Notes: generated by a model from the sequence alone, not told the origin. Numbered from the stretch's first letter, positions 35,560 to 45,512 are shown. The stretch is 64,000 nucleotides of DNA from Telmatospirillum sp. J64-1 (GCF_006980715.1 NZ_SBHN01000012.1:62001-126000); one strand, 5' to 3'. A program made the numbers and translations.

Positions 35560-37410
35560 ATGTTCGCACTGAGCCCCTATGCTTCGGCACCACTGCCCGA
35601 GCTGTGCCCAATTACGCATCTGGCGCCCTCTGGCTCGTCGTCTCAAGGCGTGCTTGCTCTTGTCTGCGGCGCCCGGATCTCTCCTGCCGCATCAGCACTC
35701 ATACAGGCATGGCATTCGGAGGGCAGGCCGCTGAGGTTGCTGCTGACCGATGAGCAGAGCCCGCCAAACTTGCCTTCTGGGTTCGTGCCGGAGCATTTGG
35801 CCGAATTTCTCGGCTGGCAGCCGCCCTATATGCCGCTGCGGGCCCTGGGCGTGCATCATTGGCTGAAGCAGGCAGAACCAGCGGGGATCGTCATTTGCGG
35901 AGAGCCGGCACTCGCACATTATACCACTTTGGCCCGTCGGCAGGGGCTGGCTCATCAGCAGGCGGGGATCTGGCTTCTGGATCCCTTGCCTCATGCGCAG
36001 CAACTTCAGGAAAGATGCGTTTTCCCGACAGGGCGGACGGATCTGGAACGCGATTACCTGGACCGTGAAGCCGCAGCGCGTTGCGATGGACTTCTCGTTT
36101 CGGATGCTGACTTGGTAACGTGGTGCGCGGGTGCCGGGTGGCCTCTCCCGGATCAGGTGGGGCTTCTCGCTACGGTGCCTGGGGAACCCGCCCATGTCGC
36201 CCGTTTGGTGGGAGCTCCCCGACCGGTTTCTGCTGCTGAGGGCAGGGGGAAACGTCCCTTGGTCTCGGTCTGCATGCCGACATACAACCGCGGCGAAATG
36301 TTGCTCGAAACCCTGAAGGCCTGGCGCCGGCAGAGCTATGACAAGATCGAACTGATTTTGGTCGATGACGGCAGTACCGATCCCAAGACCCGAGAGATCC
36401 TGGACCGCCTGGAAGACAGTTTCCCGCCGGGATGGCAGTTGCTACGGCAAGCCAATGCCGGTCCGGCCTCCGCACGACGACGGGCGGTGGCGGCGGCTTG
36501 TGGAGAGTTCCTGTTGTTTGCCGATGATGACAACCTGCCGCTGCTTCATCAGGTGGAAAACTTCGTCACCGCGGCTGTAACAAGCGGGGCGGATATTCTC
36601 ACCTGTATTCCAGGCTACCACCCCGAATCCGACGCCGCCCCGGGGACGCCCGTCTCGCTGGCGGGGGATGATCCGGCTTATCCGCGGGTGCAGGTGGACT
36701 GGACGCCGCTGGGGGGATCACCACTGCTTGGGGCTTTGATCAATTGCTTCGGCGATAACAATGCGCTGTATCGGCGGGCGAGTTACGAAGCGTTGGGTGG
36801 TTTCCAGGGGGACCGCGACTTCGTGATGGAGGATATGGAACTCTTCTTCCGGGCTGCCGTCCAAGGATACCGGCTCGAGGTGGTGCCGGAAGTTTTGTTT
36901 CTTTATCGCAAACACAAGAACTCCCGAAGCCTGAACCGCCGGGTCTTCGATTCTCATCTCCAGTCTCTTTTCCCGCTGTCGCGCGTCCTGCCGCCGGTGC
37001 TTTGGCCTCTGGCGCTGATGGCCCGTTCCGGCTTTCACGCACGGCATGAAGCGATCAATGCTGAGATGCGGGAGAAGCCTCTCTATTCCCCCGGCACCCT
37101 TATCGATCTTGCCGCAGGGTTTGATGACCGCTGGCGGGTAACGGTCGATGAAGAGGGAAGGGAGTCCAGCCTTTCCTTCATGCTTGCCGGATCGTGGAAC
37201 CAGTCTGTCCTGTTCCTTGAAGTGGAGGGAGGCGGTGAAGGCATGCTGAGCATTGGGGAGTGGACCCGGCCGATGGAGGATAGGGGCGGGTCAAACCTGT
37301 GGCAGGTCGAATTGCCTGCGGGCTTGCTGGTTGGCGGCGACGTGACGATCCGCTTGATCACGCCGAGCAGGCATCGCCTGCTGCGTTTCTGGATGCTGGT
37401 CAAGGGATGA
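35560..37410 (+). CDS. Family 2 glycosyltransferase with extra N- and C-terminal domains
   Basis: 616 residues. A non-catalytic N-terminal region (1-230) of unknown fold, reminiscent of glycogen-phosphorylase-type transferases, precedes a GT-A family 2 domain: VSVCMPTYNRGEMLLETL, the nucleotide-binding LILVDDGSTDP, the metal site FADDDN, and the acceptor-side GDNNALYRRASYEALGGF. The C-terminal 120 residues are beta-rich and may bind carbohydrate. Its stop overlaps the start of the next gene (ATGA), so they are coupled. Probably extends the flagellar or surface glycan. Confidence 0.85.
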   Translation: MFALSPYASAPLPELCPITHLAPSGSSSQGVLALVCGARISPAASALIQAWHSEGRPLRLLLTDEQSPPNLPSGFVPEHLAEFLGWQPPYMPLRALGVHHWLKQAEPAGIVICGEPALAHYTTLARRQGLAHQQAGIWLLDPLPHAQQLQERCVFPTGRTDLERDYLDREAAARCDGLLVSDADLVTWCAGAGWPLPDQVGLLATVPGEPAHVARLVGAPRPVSAAEGRGKRPLVSVCMPTYNRGEMLLETLKAWRRQSYDKIELILVDDGSTDPKTREILDRLEDSFPPGWQLLRQANAGPASARRRAVAAACGEFLLFADDDNLPLLHQVENFVTAAVTSGADILTCIPGYHPESDAAPGTPVSLAGDDPAYPRVQVDWTPLGGSPLLGALINCFGDNNALYRRASYEALGGFQGDRDFVMEDMELFFRAAVQGYRLEVVPEVLFLYRKHKNSRSLNRRVFDSHLQSLFPLSRVLPPVLWPLALMARSGFHARHEAINAEMREKPLYSPGTLIDLAAGFDDRWRVTVDEEGRESSLSFMLAGSWNQSVLFLEVEGGGEGMLSIGEWTRPMEDRGGSNLWQVELPAGLLVGGDVTIRLITPSRHRLLRFWMLVKG

Positions 37411-38672
37411 GGATGACGCTAGACGAGCATCTACAGCAGGCCGGCACATATGGTATCGCCGAAGGCGATTTCTTCGGCCTTTACGGTTTTGCTCATGTGG
37501 GGCCGGTCTTCACTTCTTTCGTGGAGTGGACCTGGGAGGCATGGCGGAAGAGGGGAGAAGCTCCACTCTATGGGGTCATGCGGGATGGGGGATTCCTGAC
37601 CCGTCTCCTGGCCGAGCGCTTTCCGGAAGCCCGGCCGCATCTGGGGACGCTTTGGTTGAGCCGGCGACTCTGCCTTCTGGGCGCGATTCTGGGCAGCGAA
37701 GATGTGGAAGGGCTGACGAATCTTCTCGTCCGGGCGCGGGGCATGCCGGCGCGAGTGTCGGACGCTCTCGCCGAACTCGGCTTGGATGAGGAAATTCCTC
37801 CTGCAGGCTGGACGGGCGAGGAGCGTCTGGACCAGGAGCGGCTGCCGGTTTTTCTAGCATGGCTTGACCAGTCGTCGAGTCGGCGGGCCCAGATCGCGAA
37901 AACCTGCCGTGCGGCGCGCCGCGCCATCTGTACGCATCTGGACAATTGCACTGTCCTGGATCACGGTGAACTGGGGCTCCTGGATGTGGGATATGGGGGA
38001 AACATCCAGCGCACGTTGATCTCCATCCTTCAGGCAGAGGGGCGGCCGACGAGAACCTGGGGGGCCTATCTCGTCACCACCAAAGGCGGAAGATGGGTGG
38101 AGCAGGCCGGTGGGCAACAGCAGGGCTTCCTGGGCCATCTCGGCCATCCCGATGCATTCACCGCAGTTTTCCTGCGTTGCCGCGACCTTTTCGAACTGTT
38201 CCTGGCCGATACACGCGGTCCTTTGGACCATTACGATTTGAGCGGAATGCCCGTCTGCAGACCTTCGGCTCTTTCTGCCCGGCAGCATGAGGAGATCGGA
38301 CGTTTGCAGGAGGGTATCCTGGCTTATGCCCGCTTTCGTGCCGACACAGGGCATGTTGCCCCGCTTTTTGAGCCAGAGGCTCGGTTGAGGCAGGCTCGCT
38401 TGGCCGTCTTGCGTTTGGTCATGATGCCGAGTGTCGAGGAAGCGCATCAGATGGCTGGATGGATCTATGAAGATGCACTGGCAGTCGGCGGGGCTCGTCC
38501 CCTGATCGGAGGCGCACCGGCGGAATGGGATATGGTTCGCCTGTTGGCGGCCAGCCGGGACGACGTACTGTGGCCGGAAGCCACGGCCGTCTTACGGTTC
38601 CGGGATGATTGCCGAATGCTGCTTCAGGAGCGCTGGGAGAAGATTGCAGGAGGGCTCGCTGCGAGGTCGTGA
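37407..38672 (+). CDS. Protein matching the C-terminal half of COG5610 HAD proteins
   Basis: 421 residues. Near the start is a GPVFTSFVEWTWEAW helix, followed by YGVMRDGGFLTRLLAERF and LWLSRRLCLLGAI, and later LLDVGYGGNIQRTL. These correspond to the LARDG, SRRA and VDIGWxGxxQ motifs of the region that follows the HAD domain in COG5610 proteins. The HAD domain itself is absent here but is encoded nearby at 34676 on the other strand. The start overlaps the GT2 stop by 4 bases; a second ATG at 37413 is possible. Function unknown; linked to polysaccharide assembly by context. Confidence 0.7.
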   Translation: MRMTLDEHLQQAGTYGIAEGDFFGLYGFAHVGPVFTSFVEWTWEAWRKRGEAPLYGVMRDGGFLTRLLAERFPEARPHLGTLWLSRRLCLLGAILGSEDVEGLTNLLVRARGMPARVSDALAELGLDEEIPPAGWTGEERLDQERLPVFLAWLDQSSSRRAQIAKTCRAARRAICTHLDNCTVLDHGELGLLDVGYGGNIQRTLISILQAEGRPTRTWGAYLVTTKGGRWVEQAGGQQQGFLGHLGHPDAFTAVFLRCRDLFELFLADTRGPLDHYDLSGMPVCRPSALSARQHEEIGRLQEGILAYARFRADTGHVAPLFEPEARLRQARLAVLRLVMMPSVEEAHQMAGWIYEDALAVGGARPLIGGAPAEWDMVRLLAASRDDVLWPEATAVLRFRDDCRMLLQERWEKIAGGLAARS

Positions 38673-38711
38673 GATGCAGGCCGCATTCTGCTGTTCTGTG
38701 CAACGGTAACC

Positions 38712-40166
38712 TTAGGGGAGCAAGCCCGAGATGGCGTCTGCATTCGTGGGCTTAGTGTATTTTTTCATGAATACCGTAAAGAATTTTTTGGCCACATTCT
38801 GACGAGTTTCCTGTCCGTCAGGCCCGAGCAACTCGGGAAGCGTCGCCAGGAGCTGAGAGGGCCCATCGGCTTCTCTGGTGAAGCCCAGCCCCCCGAAATA
38901 GGCGCGTCCACAGAGAAGAACCGGTTTGCCGAGCATGGCGGCTTCCAGGCCTGCTTGCGACGTGACCGTGACACAGGCTGCTGCTTCTTGGATCAGGCGA
39001 TAGGTGTCGTAACGGTTGTCGGCATCTATCAGAAGATGCCCGTGCTCCACCAAGTCGGTGAGCGCTTTGTTTGTTGCTATCTTCCGGTAGGTCAGGCGGT
39101 TATAGGGGGTTCCCAGGGGAGTGATCCCGCCATCTTCCTTCGGGTGCAGCTTGATAATGGTGCGGTAGCCATTCTCGGCTGCCCATCGGCAGGTTCTCTC
39201 CATGACCTCCACTTGATCTTTGAAACCACGGATGCCAAACAACACGGAGGCATCGGAATAGACTTGGCCCAGGTAGAGCAGGTAGGGACGAGGATCCTCG
39301 CCTTCCGGCAGGTGCTGTTGTGGCGTGATGTGTTCCTGCTGCTTCATGGCCTTCAATGAAGAAAGATAGGCGTCTGCGAATTCGCAGGCTTCTTTGTCAT
39401 TGATCAAGTCGCCATAGCGGAGAAAGAACCTGCGCGGTAGGTCGCTGTTTACTGCGATGCCGGTGAAGTCATCCCAGACCAGCCGGTCGCGGACCAGCGT
39501 ATTTTCCAGCGTGACAGTCTTCACTCCTCTTTGCGCGGCCAACGCATTGAGAACGGCGGAGTGGAGGATGTATCCTTGCGTGGTCAGGATGCCGTCTGGA
39601 TCGTAAAAATCCAGGTACCTGTTGTATATAATGATCAGTCTGGCGGCACGCCTGAAGAAACTCCCGATATGTTCCTTGTCTTCTTCAGCATTGATGTCGG
39701 TCGGACATTTTTCTGCTGCGGTACATATCGAGTAGGCGCTGACACCCCACAAGTTTATCCCTTGGTATCTTATTTCCCTGAAATCGGGACCGAGGGAGAA
39801 ATCGGGGCCAGCTATGTCGTCATCCATGCCAGAAACAAGAACCGCATATCTTCCGCTTCTGTGCTGTGCCTGCTTTATCTGGCACAGCAGGGCCTGGTGC
39901 CAGGGCAAATAAATCAGGGACGTTTTTTCGGGAAGTCCGTGCCGATAATCGGCATAACGGCCGGGAGCGGCCATCGCTTCCCGTTGAGATTTTTTGGCGA
40001 GGAAGGCATCTCCTGCTTCTGCCGCCAGTTTGGCGTTGGAGAGGAGGGAAAAAGCGGAAGAGAAAACTTCCTTATTGGTTTTTGCCCAGGCCTCCATGGC
40101 ATTCCTCTCCGCTTGCGGGCCCGCGTCTTGCGCAACGGATACTAGATGCGTGGGTTCTTCTGCCAT
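38712..40166 (-). CDS. Capsule-polysaccharide-type glycosyltransferase-like protein
   Basis: 484 residues. The C-terminal half resembles the capsule synthesis/KpsS-type fold: a YLLYLGQVYSDAS segment, then TIIKLHPKEDGG, DAAACVTVTSQAGLEAAMLGKPVLLCG-type region (given in part: VTVTSQAGLEAAML) and an YFGGLGFTR loop. Those match the nucleotide-sugar site of Capsule_synth proteins. The N-terminal half is not recognised. Base composition is lower in GC than neighbours (for example 39550-39900), suggesting acquisition. It is last in the minus-strand sugar run. Acceptor and sugar unknown. Confidence 0.65.
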   Translation of the reverse strand: MAEEPTHLVSVAQDAGPQAERNAMEAWAKTNKEVFSSAFSLLSNAKLAAEAGDAFLAKKSQREAMAAPGRYADYRHGLPEKTSLIYLPWHQALLCQIKQAQHRSGRYAVLVSGMDDDIAGPDFSLGPDFREIRYQGINLWGVSAYSICTAAEKCPTDINAEEDKEHIGSFFRRAARLIIIYNRYLDFYDPDGILTTQGYILHSAVLNALAAQRGVKTVTLENTLVRDRLVWDDFTGIAVNSDLPRRFFLRYGDLINDKEACEFADAYLSSLKAMKQQEHITPQQHLPEGEDPRPYLLYLGQVYSDASVLFGIRGFKDQVEVMERTCRWAAENGYRTIIKLHPKEDGGITPLGTPYNRLTYRKIATNKALTDLVEHGHLLIDADNRYDTYRLIQEAAACVTVTSQAGLEAAMLGKPVLLCGRAYFGGLGFTREADGPSQLLATLPELLGPDGQETRQNVAKKFFTVFMKKYTKPTNADAISGLLP

Positions 40167-40181
40167 CTGGGCCTTGCGATA

Positions 40182-40691
40182 TCATATTTTCGCGGCGAGC
40201 ATTTGCAGATGCCAAGCTTCGCTATCAGGTCCCTGTAGGACACGCTCAATCTTTTCGAAGCCAGCCGAGGCCAGTTCCTGAGTAAGGCTGCTTTCGGTGT
40301 AGCCCCAGCGATGCGCGTCATGCCGGCTTCCTCCGCGCATCTCATCCCGCCATCCCCAGAAGCCAGCAAAGGCATGCTGTAACTGATCGGGAAAGCGGCT
40401 TTGAGCAAGACCAAGCAATTGCCGGGCGTGGAATTCGATGTCGGGAACGACAAGGTGGAGAATTCCACCGGGAGCTAGCAGGCTATGCCAGCGCCGGAGC
40501 GTGCGCCGAGCGTCGTTGGGGTCGAGATGCTCCAGCATATGCCGTGAATAAATTTCGCTGACACTGCCGTCGGCGAACATATGGAGGTCCCAGGCGTCCG
40601 ATACCGCATCGGTGGCCTTCGTCTGGCGACAGTCGATATTCACATAACCGTCCAGCCGTTTATCAGCGCAGCCAACATGAAGCTTTATCAT
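40182..40691 (-). CDS. SAM-dependent methyltransferase
   Basis: Class I methyltransferase of 169 residues; short for the fold but with the core intact: LHVGCADKRLDGYVNID as motif I, then the HMLEHLDPNDARRTLRRW segment and LLAPGGILHLVVPD. The ATG at 40691, 4 bases after the stop of the next gene upstream, starts directly at the fold; an ATG at 40739 would overlap that gene. Probably O- or N-methylates a sugar or its acyl group in the glycan pathway. Confidence 0.8.
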   Translation of the reverse strand: MIKLHVGCADKRLDGYVNIDCRQTKATDAVSDAWDLHMFADGSVSEIYSRHMLEHLDPNDARRTLRRWHSLLAPGGILHLVVPDIEFHARQLLGLAQSRFPDQLQHAFAGFWGWRDEMRGGSRHDAHRWGYTESSLTQELASAGFEKIERVLQGPDSEAWHLQMLAAKI

Positions 40692-40695
40692 GTCG

Positions 40696-41367
40696 TCAAT
40701 CCCGCTTCCGGCCAATGAAGACAAGGAATTGTCCATCATAGTCGGAGCGAAGGTCCATGGCCGCTTCGGGCAGCACGCTCGTCATGCGTCCGTTGCGCAT
40801 GGCATAGGTGTCTTGCCCATATTTTTCCAGGATTTCAATGCCGGCGGCATCCAGCATCTCCGTTACTTCTGCCTGTGTGAAATGGCGGAAATGAAAGCGG
40901 TTATGGGTGTCGGTCAGCGGCAGCTGGTCCTGATTGGGCACAGAGGCAAAGAAGAAGCCGCGCGGGCGCAAGGCCTGGCTCAGCGCGGCCACCAGTGCCG
41001 GTCCGTCCGGGACATGCTCAATGGATTCGAAGCTCGTGATGAAGTCGAAGCGCGCTTGAGGCAGCGTGAAGGGGAAAAGCTTGTGCACGAAGAAGGTGGA
41101 AGGCGAGGAAAAATGTTCTTCGCCAACCGCAATTGCTTCGGGTGAACCGTCAATACCGAGCATGGGGGTATGGGTTTCTTCTCCCAGGTAACCCGTCCCG
41201 TAGCCATTGCCGCAGAAGAGATCGAGCCCGAATCTGTCAGGACCACCGACGCCCCAAGCCGCCACTTTCCGGGCTGCCAATTCATAGCGGACCCGATGAT
41301 CGCGCCGGATTTCCTGATAGGACAGCGCGGTCTGACGTTCACCACTTGTATACGCGTAGTCTTTCAC
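40696..41367 (-). CDS. SAM-dependent methyltransferase
   Basis: Class I methyltransferase, 223 residues. Motif I is LDLFCGNGYGTGYL, followed by MLGIDGSPEAIAVG and FDFITSFESIEHVPDG and LRPRGFFFASVPN. The order is that of the Methyltransf_11 group. It is upstream of a second methyltransferase in the same run and 160 bases after rmlA. With an aminosugar pathway adjacent, methylation of the sugar is the likely role. Confidence 0.82.
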   Translation of the reverse strand: MKDYAYTSGERQTALSYQEIRRDHRVRYELAARKVAAWGVGGPDRFGLDLFCGNGYGTGYLGEETHTPMLGIDGSPEAIAVGEEHFSSPSTFFVHKLFPFTLPQARFDFITSFESIEHVPDGPALVAALSQALRPRGFFFASVPNQDQLPLTDTHNRFHFRHFTQAEVTEMLDAAGIEILEKYGQDTYAMRNGRMTSVLPEAAMDLRSDYDGQFLVFIGRKRD

Positions 41368-41527
41368 TGCGCCGTTCCTTTGCTTTTACCACCCCGCTAG
41401 CATGCCTGGGCGACATTAAACCAAAGTTAAAAGGTTGATCGCTGGGGTTGCTTCAGGCGGCGGACAATGGGAAAGATGAGGCTATGCTCAGGACTATCCT
41501 GTAGGGTAGGTTTTCGTGCCGTGCCGC

Positions 41528-42457
41528 TCACTGCTGCAAGGAATGCTTTTCCTTGGCCAGAAGGTAAGAGGCTCCCTTCCCTTGTTGTTCGGCTTCTTGA
41601 ATCAGCAATCGTATATAAGGGGCGAGATTGGCGTAGTGCCGGTCGCTGTAGAAGGCTTCAAGCTGTTCGAGGCCTATATAACCCTCGCGGAAAGCCACTT
41701 CTTCGACGCAGGCGATCTTCAGTCCTTGACGGGATTCGATCGTGCGGATGAAGTTCGAGGCTTCCAGAAGCGAATCGTGCGATCCCGTATCCAGCCAAGC
41801 ATAGCCACGTCCCAGGCGTTCGACCGTCAGCCGTCCTTCCGCCAGATAGCGCAGATTGATGTCGGTGATTTCAAGCTCGCCGCGCTCGGACGGTTTCACC
41901 TCGCGCGCCAAGTCGACGACGTTGTTGTCATAGAAATAAAGGCCGGTGACCGCCCATTGAGATCGTGGAGTCGGCGGTTTCTCGATGATGTTGAGAGGCC
42001 GGAATCCTTCGTCGAGTTCCACTACGCCATAGCGTTCCGGGTCGGCCACCCAATAGGCGAAGATGGTGGCGCCGCTCTTGCGCTGGATCACGCGGCGCAG
42101 CATGTCGCGTAGGCCCTGGCCATAGAACAGGTTGTCGCCCAGGACCAGGGTGCAGGCTTCTCCTGCCAGGAAGTCCTCGGCGATCAGGAAGGCTTCGGCA
42201 AGGCCGCGCGCTTTGGGCTGTATTTCATAGTTCAGGCGAATGCCCCACTGGCTTCCATCGCCGAGCAGGCGGCGGAAGGCGGGCTGGTCGTGAGGTGTGG
42301 TGATGACCAGGATGTCCCGGATGCCCGCCATCATCAGTGTGGTCAGCGGGTAATAGATCATCGGCTTGTCGTAGACGGGCAGGAGCTGCTTGCTGACACC
42401 CAGCGTGACCGGATACAGGCGTGTGCCGCTGCCGCCAGCAAGAATGATCCCTTTCAT
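41528..42457 (-). CDS. rmlA: Glucose-1-phosphate thymidylyltransferase
   Basis: Makes dTDP-glucose from glucose-1-phosphate and dTTP. 309 residues. Nucleotide-binding [11 protein letters not shown] near the N-terminus, then [12 protein letters not shown] and LGDNLFYG, with EKPPTP and the catalytic-region [11 protein letters not shown]. The ATG at 42457 overlaps the rmlB stop (ATGA); an upstream in-frame ATG lies within rmlB. rmlC and rmlD are absent, so the product probably leaves the rhamnose route after rmlB. Confidence 0.96.
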   Translation of the reverse strand: MKGIILAGGSGTRLYPVTLGVSKQLLPVYDKPMIYYPLTTLMMAGIRDILVITTPHDQPAFRRLLGDGSQWGIRLNYEIQPKARGLAEAFLIAEDFLAGEACTLVLGDNLFYGQGLRDMLRRVIQRKSGATIFAYWVADPERYGVVELDEGFRPLNIIEKPPTPRSQWAVTGLYFYDNNVVDLAREVKPSERGELEITDINLRYLAEGRLTVERLGRGYAWLDTGSHDSLLEASNFIRTIESRQGLKIACVEEVAFREGYIGLEQLEAFYSDRHYANLAPYIRLLIQEAEQQGKGASYLLAKEKHSLQQ

Positions 42458-43545
42458 CGGGAAGTCTCCAATTGTCCCAGGCGACTTAGCCGTTCGGCTG
42501 GGGCATTCCTGTTGTAGCTGCCGTCGAGGATGGGCTGCCACCAATCCGCATTGTCGAGATACCAGCGCACCGTCCGTTTCAGCCCGTCTGCGAAGCCATG
42601 GCGGGGTTGCCAGCCCAGTTCTCGGCTGATCTTACCGATATCGGCGGCATAGCGCGCGTCATGGCCCGGTCGGTCGGTCACGAAAGTAATGAGGCTGCGG
42701 CGGCTTTTGCCCCGGGGCAGGGGAGGGGCCATTTCGTCCATCAGGTCGCACAGGGCGGTGACGACCTCGATGTTGCGGCGTTCGCAATCACCGCCGACCA
42801 TGTAACTTCCGCCCGGTTTGCCCCGTTCCAGGATAAGATGTAGAGCTTCGGCATGGTCTTCGACGAACAACCAGTCGCGGATATTCTCGCCCTTGCCATA
42901 GACGGGCAGGGGCTCGTCGCGCAAGGCCTTCAGGATGGTCAGCGGGATCAGCTTTTCGGGGAACTGCCGCGGACCGTAATTGTTCGAGCAATTGCTGATG
43001 ATGACTGGCAAACCATAGGTTTGCCCCCAGGCCCGTACCAAGTGGTCGGCCCCGGCCTTGCTGGCGCTGTAGGGCGAATTGGGTTGGTACTGGCTGGTTT
43101 CGCTGAACTTGCCTTCCGCTCCCAGCGAGCCGAAGACTTCATCGGTCGAGACATGAAGAAAACGGAAGTCTCGGCGCCGGTCATCCGGCAGTTTCTGCCA
43201 ATGGCGGCGGGCGGCTTCCAGCAGGGTGAAGGTACCGGTCACATTAGTCCGGATAAATTGGCCGGGGTCGTCGATGGAGCGGTCCACATGGGACTCAGCC
43301 GCCAGATGAAGGACGTAATCGGGGCGGTATTGCTGGAAAATGGCCTCGACGGTTTCGGCATCCAGGATATCGGCATGCTCAAAGACATAGCGGGGATTGT
43401 CCGTCATGTCGGCCAGCGATGCGGGCTGGGCCGCATATGTCAAGGCGTCTAGATTGATGATCGTCCAGGAGGTGGAGCCGAGAAGGCGTCGGACGGTTGC
43501 CGAGCCGATGAAACCGCTCCCGCCCGTAACCAATGCGACAGCCAA
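42454..43545 (-). CDS. rmlB: dTDP-glucose 4,6-dehydratase
   Basis: Converts dTDP-glucose to dTDP-4-keto-6-deoxyglucose. 363 residues; NAD-binding GGSGFIGS at 8-15, the substrate-side STDEVFG, and the catalytic YSASK. The product is the shared precursor of rhamnose and of 4- or 3-amino-6-deoxy sugars; the sugar aminotransferase at 49065 and absence of rmlC/D favour the amino sugar. Overlaps rmlA by 4 bases; 72 bases separate it from the PglD-like gene upstream. Confidence 0.96.
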   Translation of the reverse strand: MAVALVTGGSGFIGSATVRRLLGSTSWTIINLDALTYAAQPASLADMTDNPRYVFEHADILDAETVEAIFQQYRPDYVLHLAAESHVDRSIDDPGQFIRTNVTGTFTLLEAARRHWQKLPDDRRRDFRFLHVSTDEVFGSLGAEGKFSETSQYQPNSPYSASKAGADHLVRAWGQTYGLPVIISNCSNNYGPRQFPEKLIPLTILKALRDEPLPVYGKGENIRDWLFVEDHAEALHLILERGKPGGSYMVGGDCERRNIEVVTALCDLMDEMAPPLPRGKSRRSLITFVTDRPGHDARYAADIGKISRELGWQPRHGFADGLKRTVRWYLDNADWWQPILDGSYNRNAPAERLSRLGQLETSR

Positions 43546-43617
43546 GGGCCGCTCCTCGAGAATAGGTAAGTCTATTGGACTATATAAATAGGGGGAGGGG
43601 GATGCAAGGTGATAGAC

Positions 43618-44274
43618 TCAAACCTCAGGCATTACACGTGCCCGTGCCGGATTGCCATGTGCCATGGCTTCTGCGGGGATGTCGGCATAGACAACCGCGC
43701 CGGCGGCGATTTTGCATTTTTTCCCCAGTTTCAGGCGGGCCGTGACCACTGCCGAGGACCCAACGAGAACCTGTTCGTCGGTTTCCACCCACCCATTGAT
43801 GACGGCATGGGGCGAGATCACCGAGCAGAGGCCGATACGGCAGTCATGGCCGATCCCGGCATGGGTATTGACCAGGCAATGGGCATTCAGGCGGGCATGC
43901 GGGCCGACTGTGGCGAAAGGCGCGACGATACAGCCAGGAGCCAAGCTGGCATTGGTGGCGACATAGGCCAAGGGATGGACCAGGGTAGCGAAGTCGGCGC
44001 CGCGTGCCTCCAGGCGGGCGGCGACGGCAGCGCGATCCTGGGGCGTTCCCACGGCGACCAGCACCTGCATTCCCAATGCCGGAGTAAAGTCGTCGATGCT
44101 CCCCAGCACCGGCAGGGGACAGCCGAATTCTTCGGGGTGAGCGCCGGTATCGTCCAGGAAACCGGCTATCTGCGCCTTCAGGCTTCCGGCGGCAATGGCC
44201 TCGGCGGCATAGGTGGCGGCTTCGCGGCCCAAGCCGCCGGCTCCGGCGATGACCAGCGTGATGCTTGCGCTCAT
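43618..44274 (-). CDS. PglD/NeuD-like sugar O/N-acetyltransferase
   Basis: 218 residues with an N-terminal Rossmann-like part (VIAGAGGLGREAATYA) and a C-terminal left-handed beta-helix of hexapeptide repeats (for example IVAPFATVGPHARLNAHCLVNTHAGIGHDC in outline: VAPFATVG, NTHAGIGHDC). The His in NTHAGIGHDC is at the position of the catalytic His of PglD. Such enzymes acetylate an amino group of UDP- or dTDP-4-amino sugars. Its start overlaps the LuxC-like stop by 4 bases, tying it to the acyl genes. Confidence 0.85.
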   Translation of the reverse strand: MSASITLVIAGAGGLGREAATYAAEAIAAGSLKAQIAGFLDDTGAHPEEFGCPLPVLGSIDDFTPALGMQVLVAVGTPQDRAAVAARLEARGADFATLVHPLAYVATNASLAPGCIVAPFATVGPHARLNAHCLVNTHAGIGHDCRIGLCSVISPHAVINGWVETDEQVLVGSSAVVTARLKLGKKCKIAAGAVVYADIPAEAMAHGNPARARVMPEV

Positions 44275-45512
44275 GATTCCCTCACCGTGACGAAACGCAG
44301 AAAGGCATGGGGCAGATCGATGCCGTCCCAGACCGTATCGAAGGACAGAGCCTGGCCGACGGGTACCATGCGGTCGATGCCGACGCCGTTGAGATGGCGG
44401 GCGAAGTCCAGCAGCGCTTCCCGGGGAAAGCCGAAATGTGTCAGCGTCTGGTCGCGCCGGCTAACCAGAGGCGAGGCTTCTTTTAGGCTGGGCAGGATCA
44501 TCTCTACCACGGCTCCGCCCGGTGCGGCCAAGGCCTTCAGGCGCTGGGGATCGGGATATTCCGTCAGGCGCAGCAGGGTCCATTGCCCATGATCGGCCAA
44601 TTCGCCGGTCGGCAGGTCCAGGGCGGCTTCATGCAGGGCCAACAGGCGCGCAAGGCGTCCGCCGGCATCCTGGGCGTGACCTGCCTTGCGGGCCTGGGCG
44701 GCAATGCGCGGGTGGAAGTCTCGTGCCGCCGTTTCGGCCTCTTCGTGTCGGCCGATCCAGGCCAGCAGGCGCGGCGAGGAACAGGCCTGCTGGTCGAACC
44801 AGAAGACGTCGTTGACGAAATCCTCGGCCAGCTTTTCCCGTCTTGCCTCGTCGGCGGCCAGATAAGCCCCGACGGCGATGGCCGACCAAGAGAAACGGTC
44901 GGGAAAGGTCAGCTCCGTCCCATGAGGCGGCAGGGGGAGGCAGCGCAGATGAGAAATGGTGCTGTCACCGCCCCAGATCACCCGCATGTCCGCTGCGCGG
45001 GACAAGGCGGCTGTTACCGCATCATCGGGCGGATAGGCAAGAAAGGCGGTAATGGCGCGCAGCCGAGAGAAGGGAGCTTCTTCCAGCACAGCGCCCATGG
45101 TGTCTACCAGAATCTCACCGGCTTCCGTCAGGCGGCGGGGCAAGCGCAGCAGGGTGCGGTTTCCGGCCAGGATTGCCGGGGCCAGGGAATAGCCGATCAT
45201 CGTCGCCACATTGGCCGGCGGTATGTGCAGCACTGTTCCCTTCGGCACGGCCAGAGCTTCGGGCGGCAGGCGTTGCTGCAGCGAAAGGCAGAGCCGCTTC
45301 AGCGAGGCGGGGCGCAGGAAGAAGGCGAGGACCTGAAGGTCGGGATGATGCCTGGCTACCTCATCGCGCAACAGTCTTTCCGAAACGGCGGCGAGGAAAG
45401 ATACGGATTCCGGATCGAAAGGCGGCAGGGTGGGGGCGGCGACCAAGCCGGACAGCAGTGCCTCGATCGTCAAGGATGTGGCAGGCACTGGAAGACGGCG
45501 TTCGATGATCAC
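44271..45512 (-). CDS. LuxC-like acyl-CoA/acyl-protein reductase
   Basis: 413 residues from a GTG at 45512, whose GTGA overlaps the LuxE-like stop; an upstream in-frame ATG at 45542 lies inside that gene. Family features: LHIPPANVATMIGYSLAPAILAGN (given in part: HIPPANVATM, LAPAILAGN), WGGDSTI, and the catalytic Cys in FDQQACSSPR (Cys244). LuxC reduces an activated acyl group to an aldehyde with NADPH, taking it from a LuxE partner; LuxE-like is the adjacent gene. There are no luciferase genes (luxA, luxB), so this is not bioluminescence. In this context it probably makes an aldehyde or alcohol used on the glycan. Confidence 0.85.
   Translation of the reverse strand: MIIERRLPVPATSLTIEALLSGLVAAPTLPPFDPESVSFLAAVSERLLRDEVARHHPDLQVLAFFLRPASLKRLCLSLQQRLPPEALAVPKGTVLHIPPANVATMIGYSLAPAILAGNRTLLRLPRRLTEAGEILVDTMGAVLEEAPFSRLRAITAFLAYPPDDAVTAALSRAADMRVIWGGDSTISHLRCLPLPPHGTELTFPDRFSWSAIAVGAYLAADEARREKLAEDFVNDVFWFDQQACSSPRLLAWIGRHEEAETAARDFHPRIAAQARKAGHAQDAGGRLARLLALHEAALDLPTGELADHGQWTLLRLTEYPDPQRLKALAAPGGAVVEMILPSLKEASPLVSRRDQTLTHFGFPREALLDFARHLNGVGIDRMVPVGQALSFDTVWDGIDLPHAFLRFVTVRES

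Noticed and set aside
41528-43545. Complete dTDP-rhamnose pathway
   Set aside because: Only rmlA and rmlB are present in the window; rmlC and rmlD are not, and an aminotransferase is.
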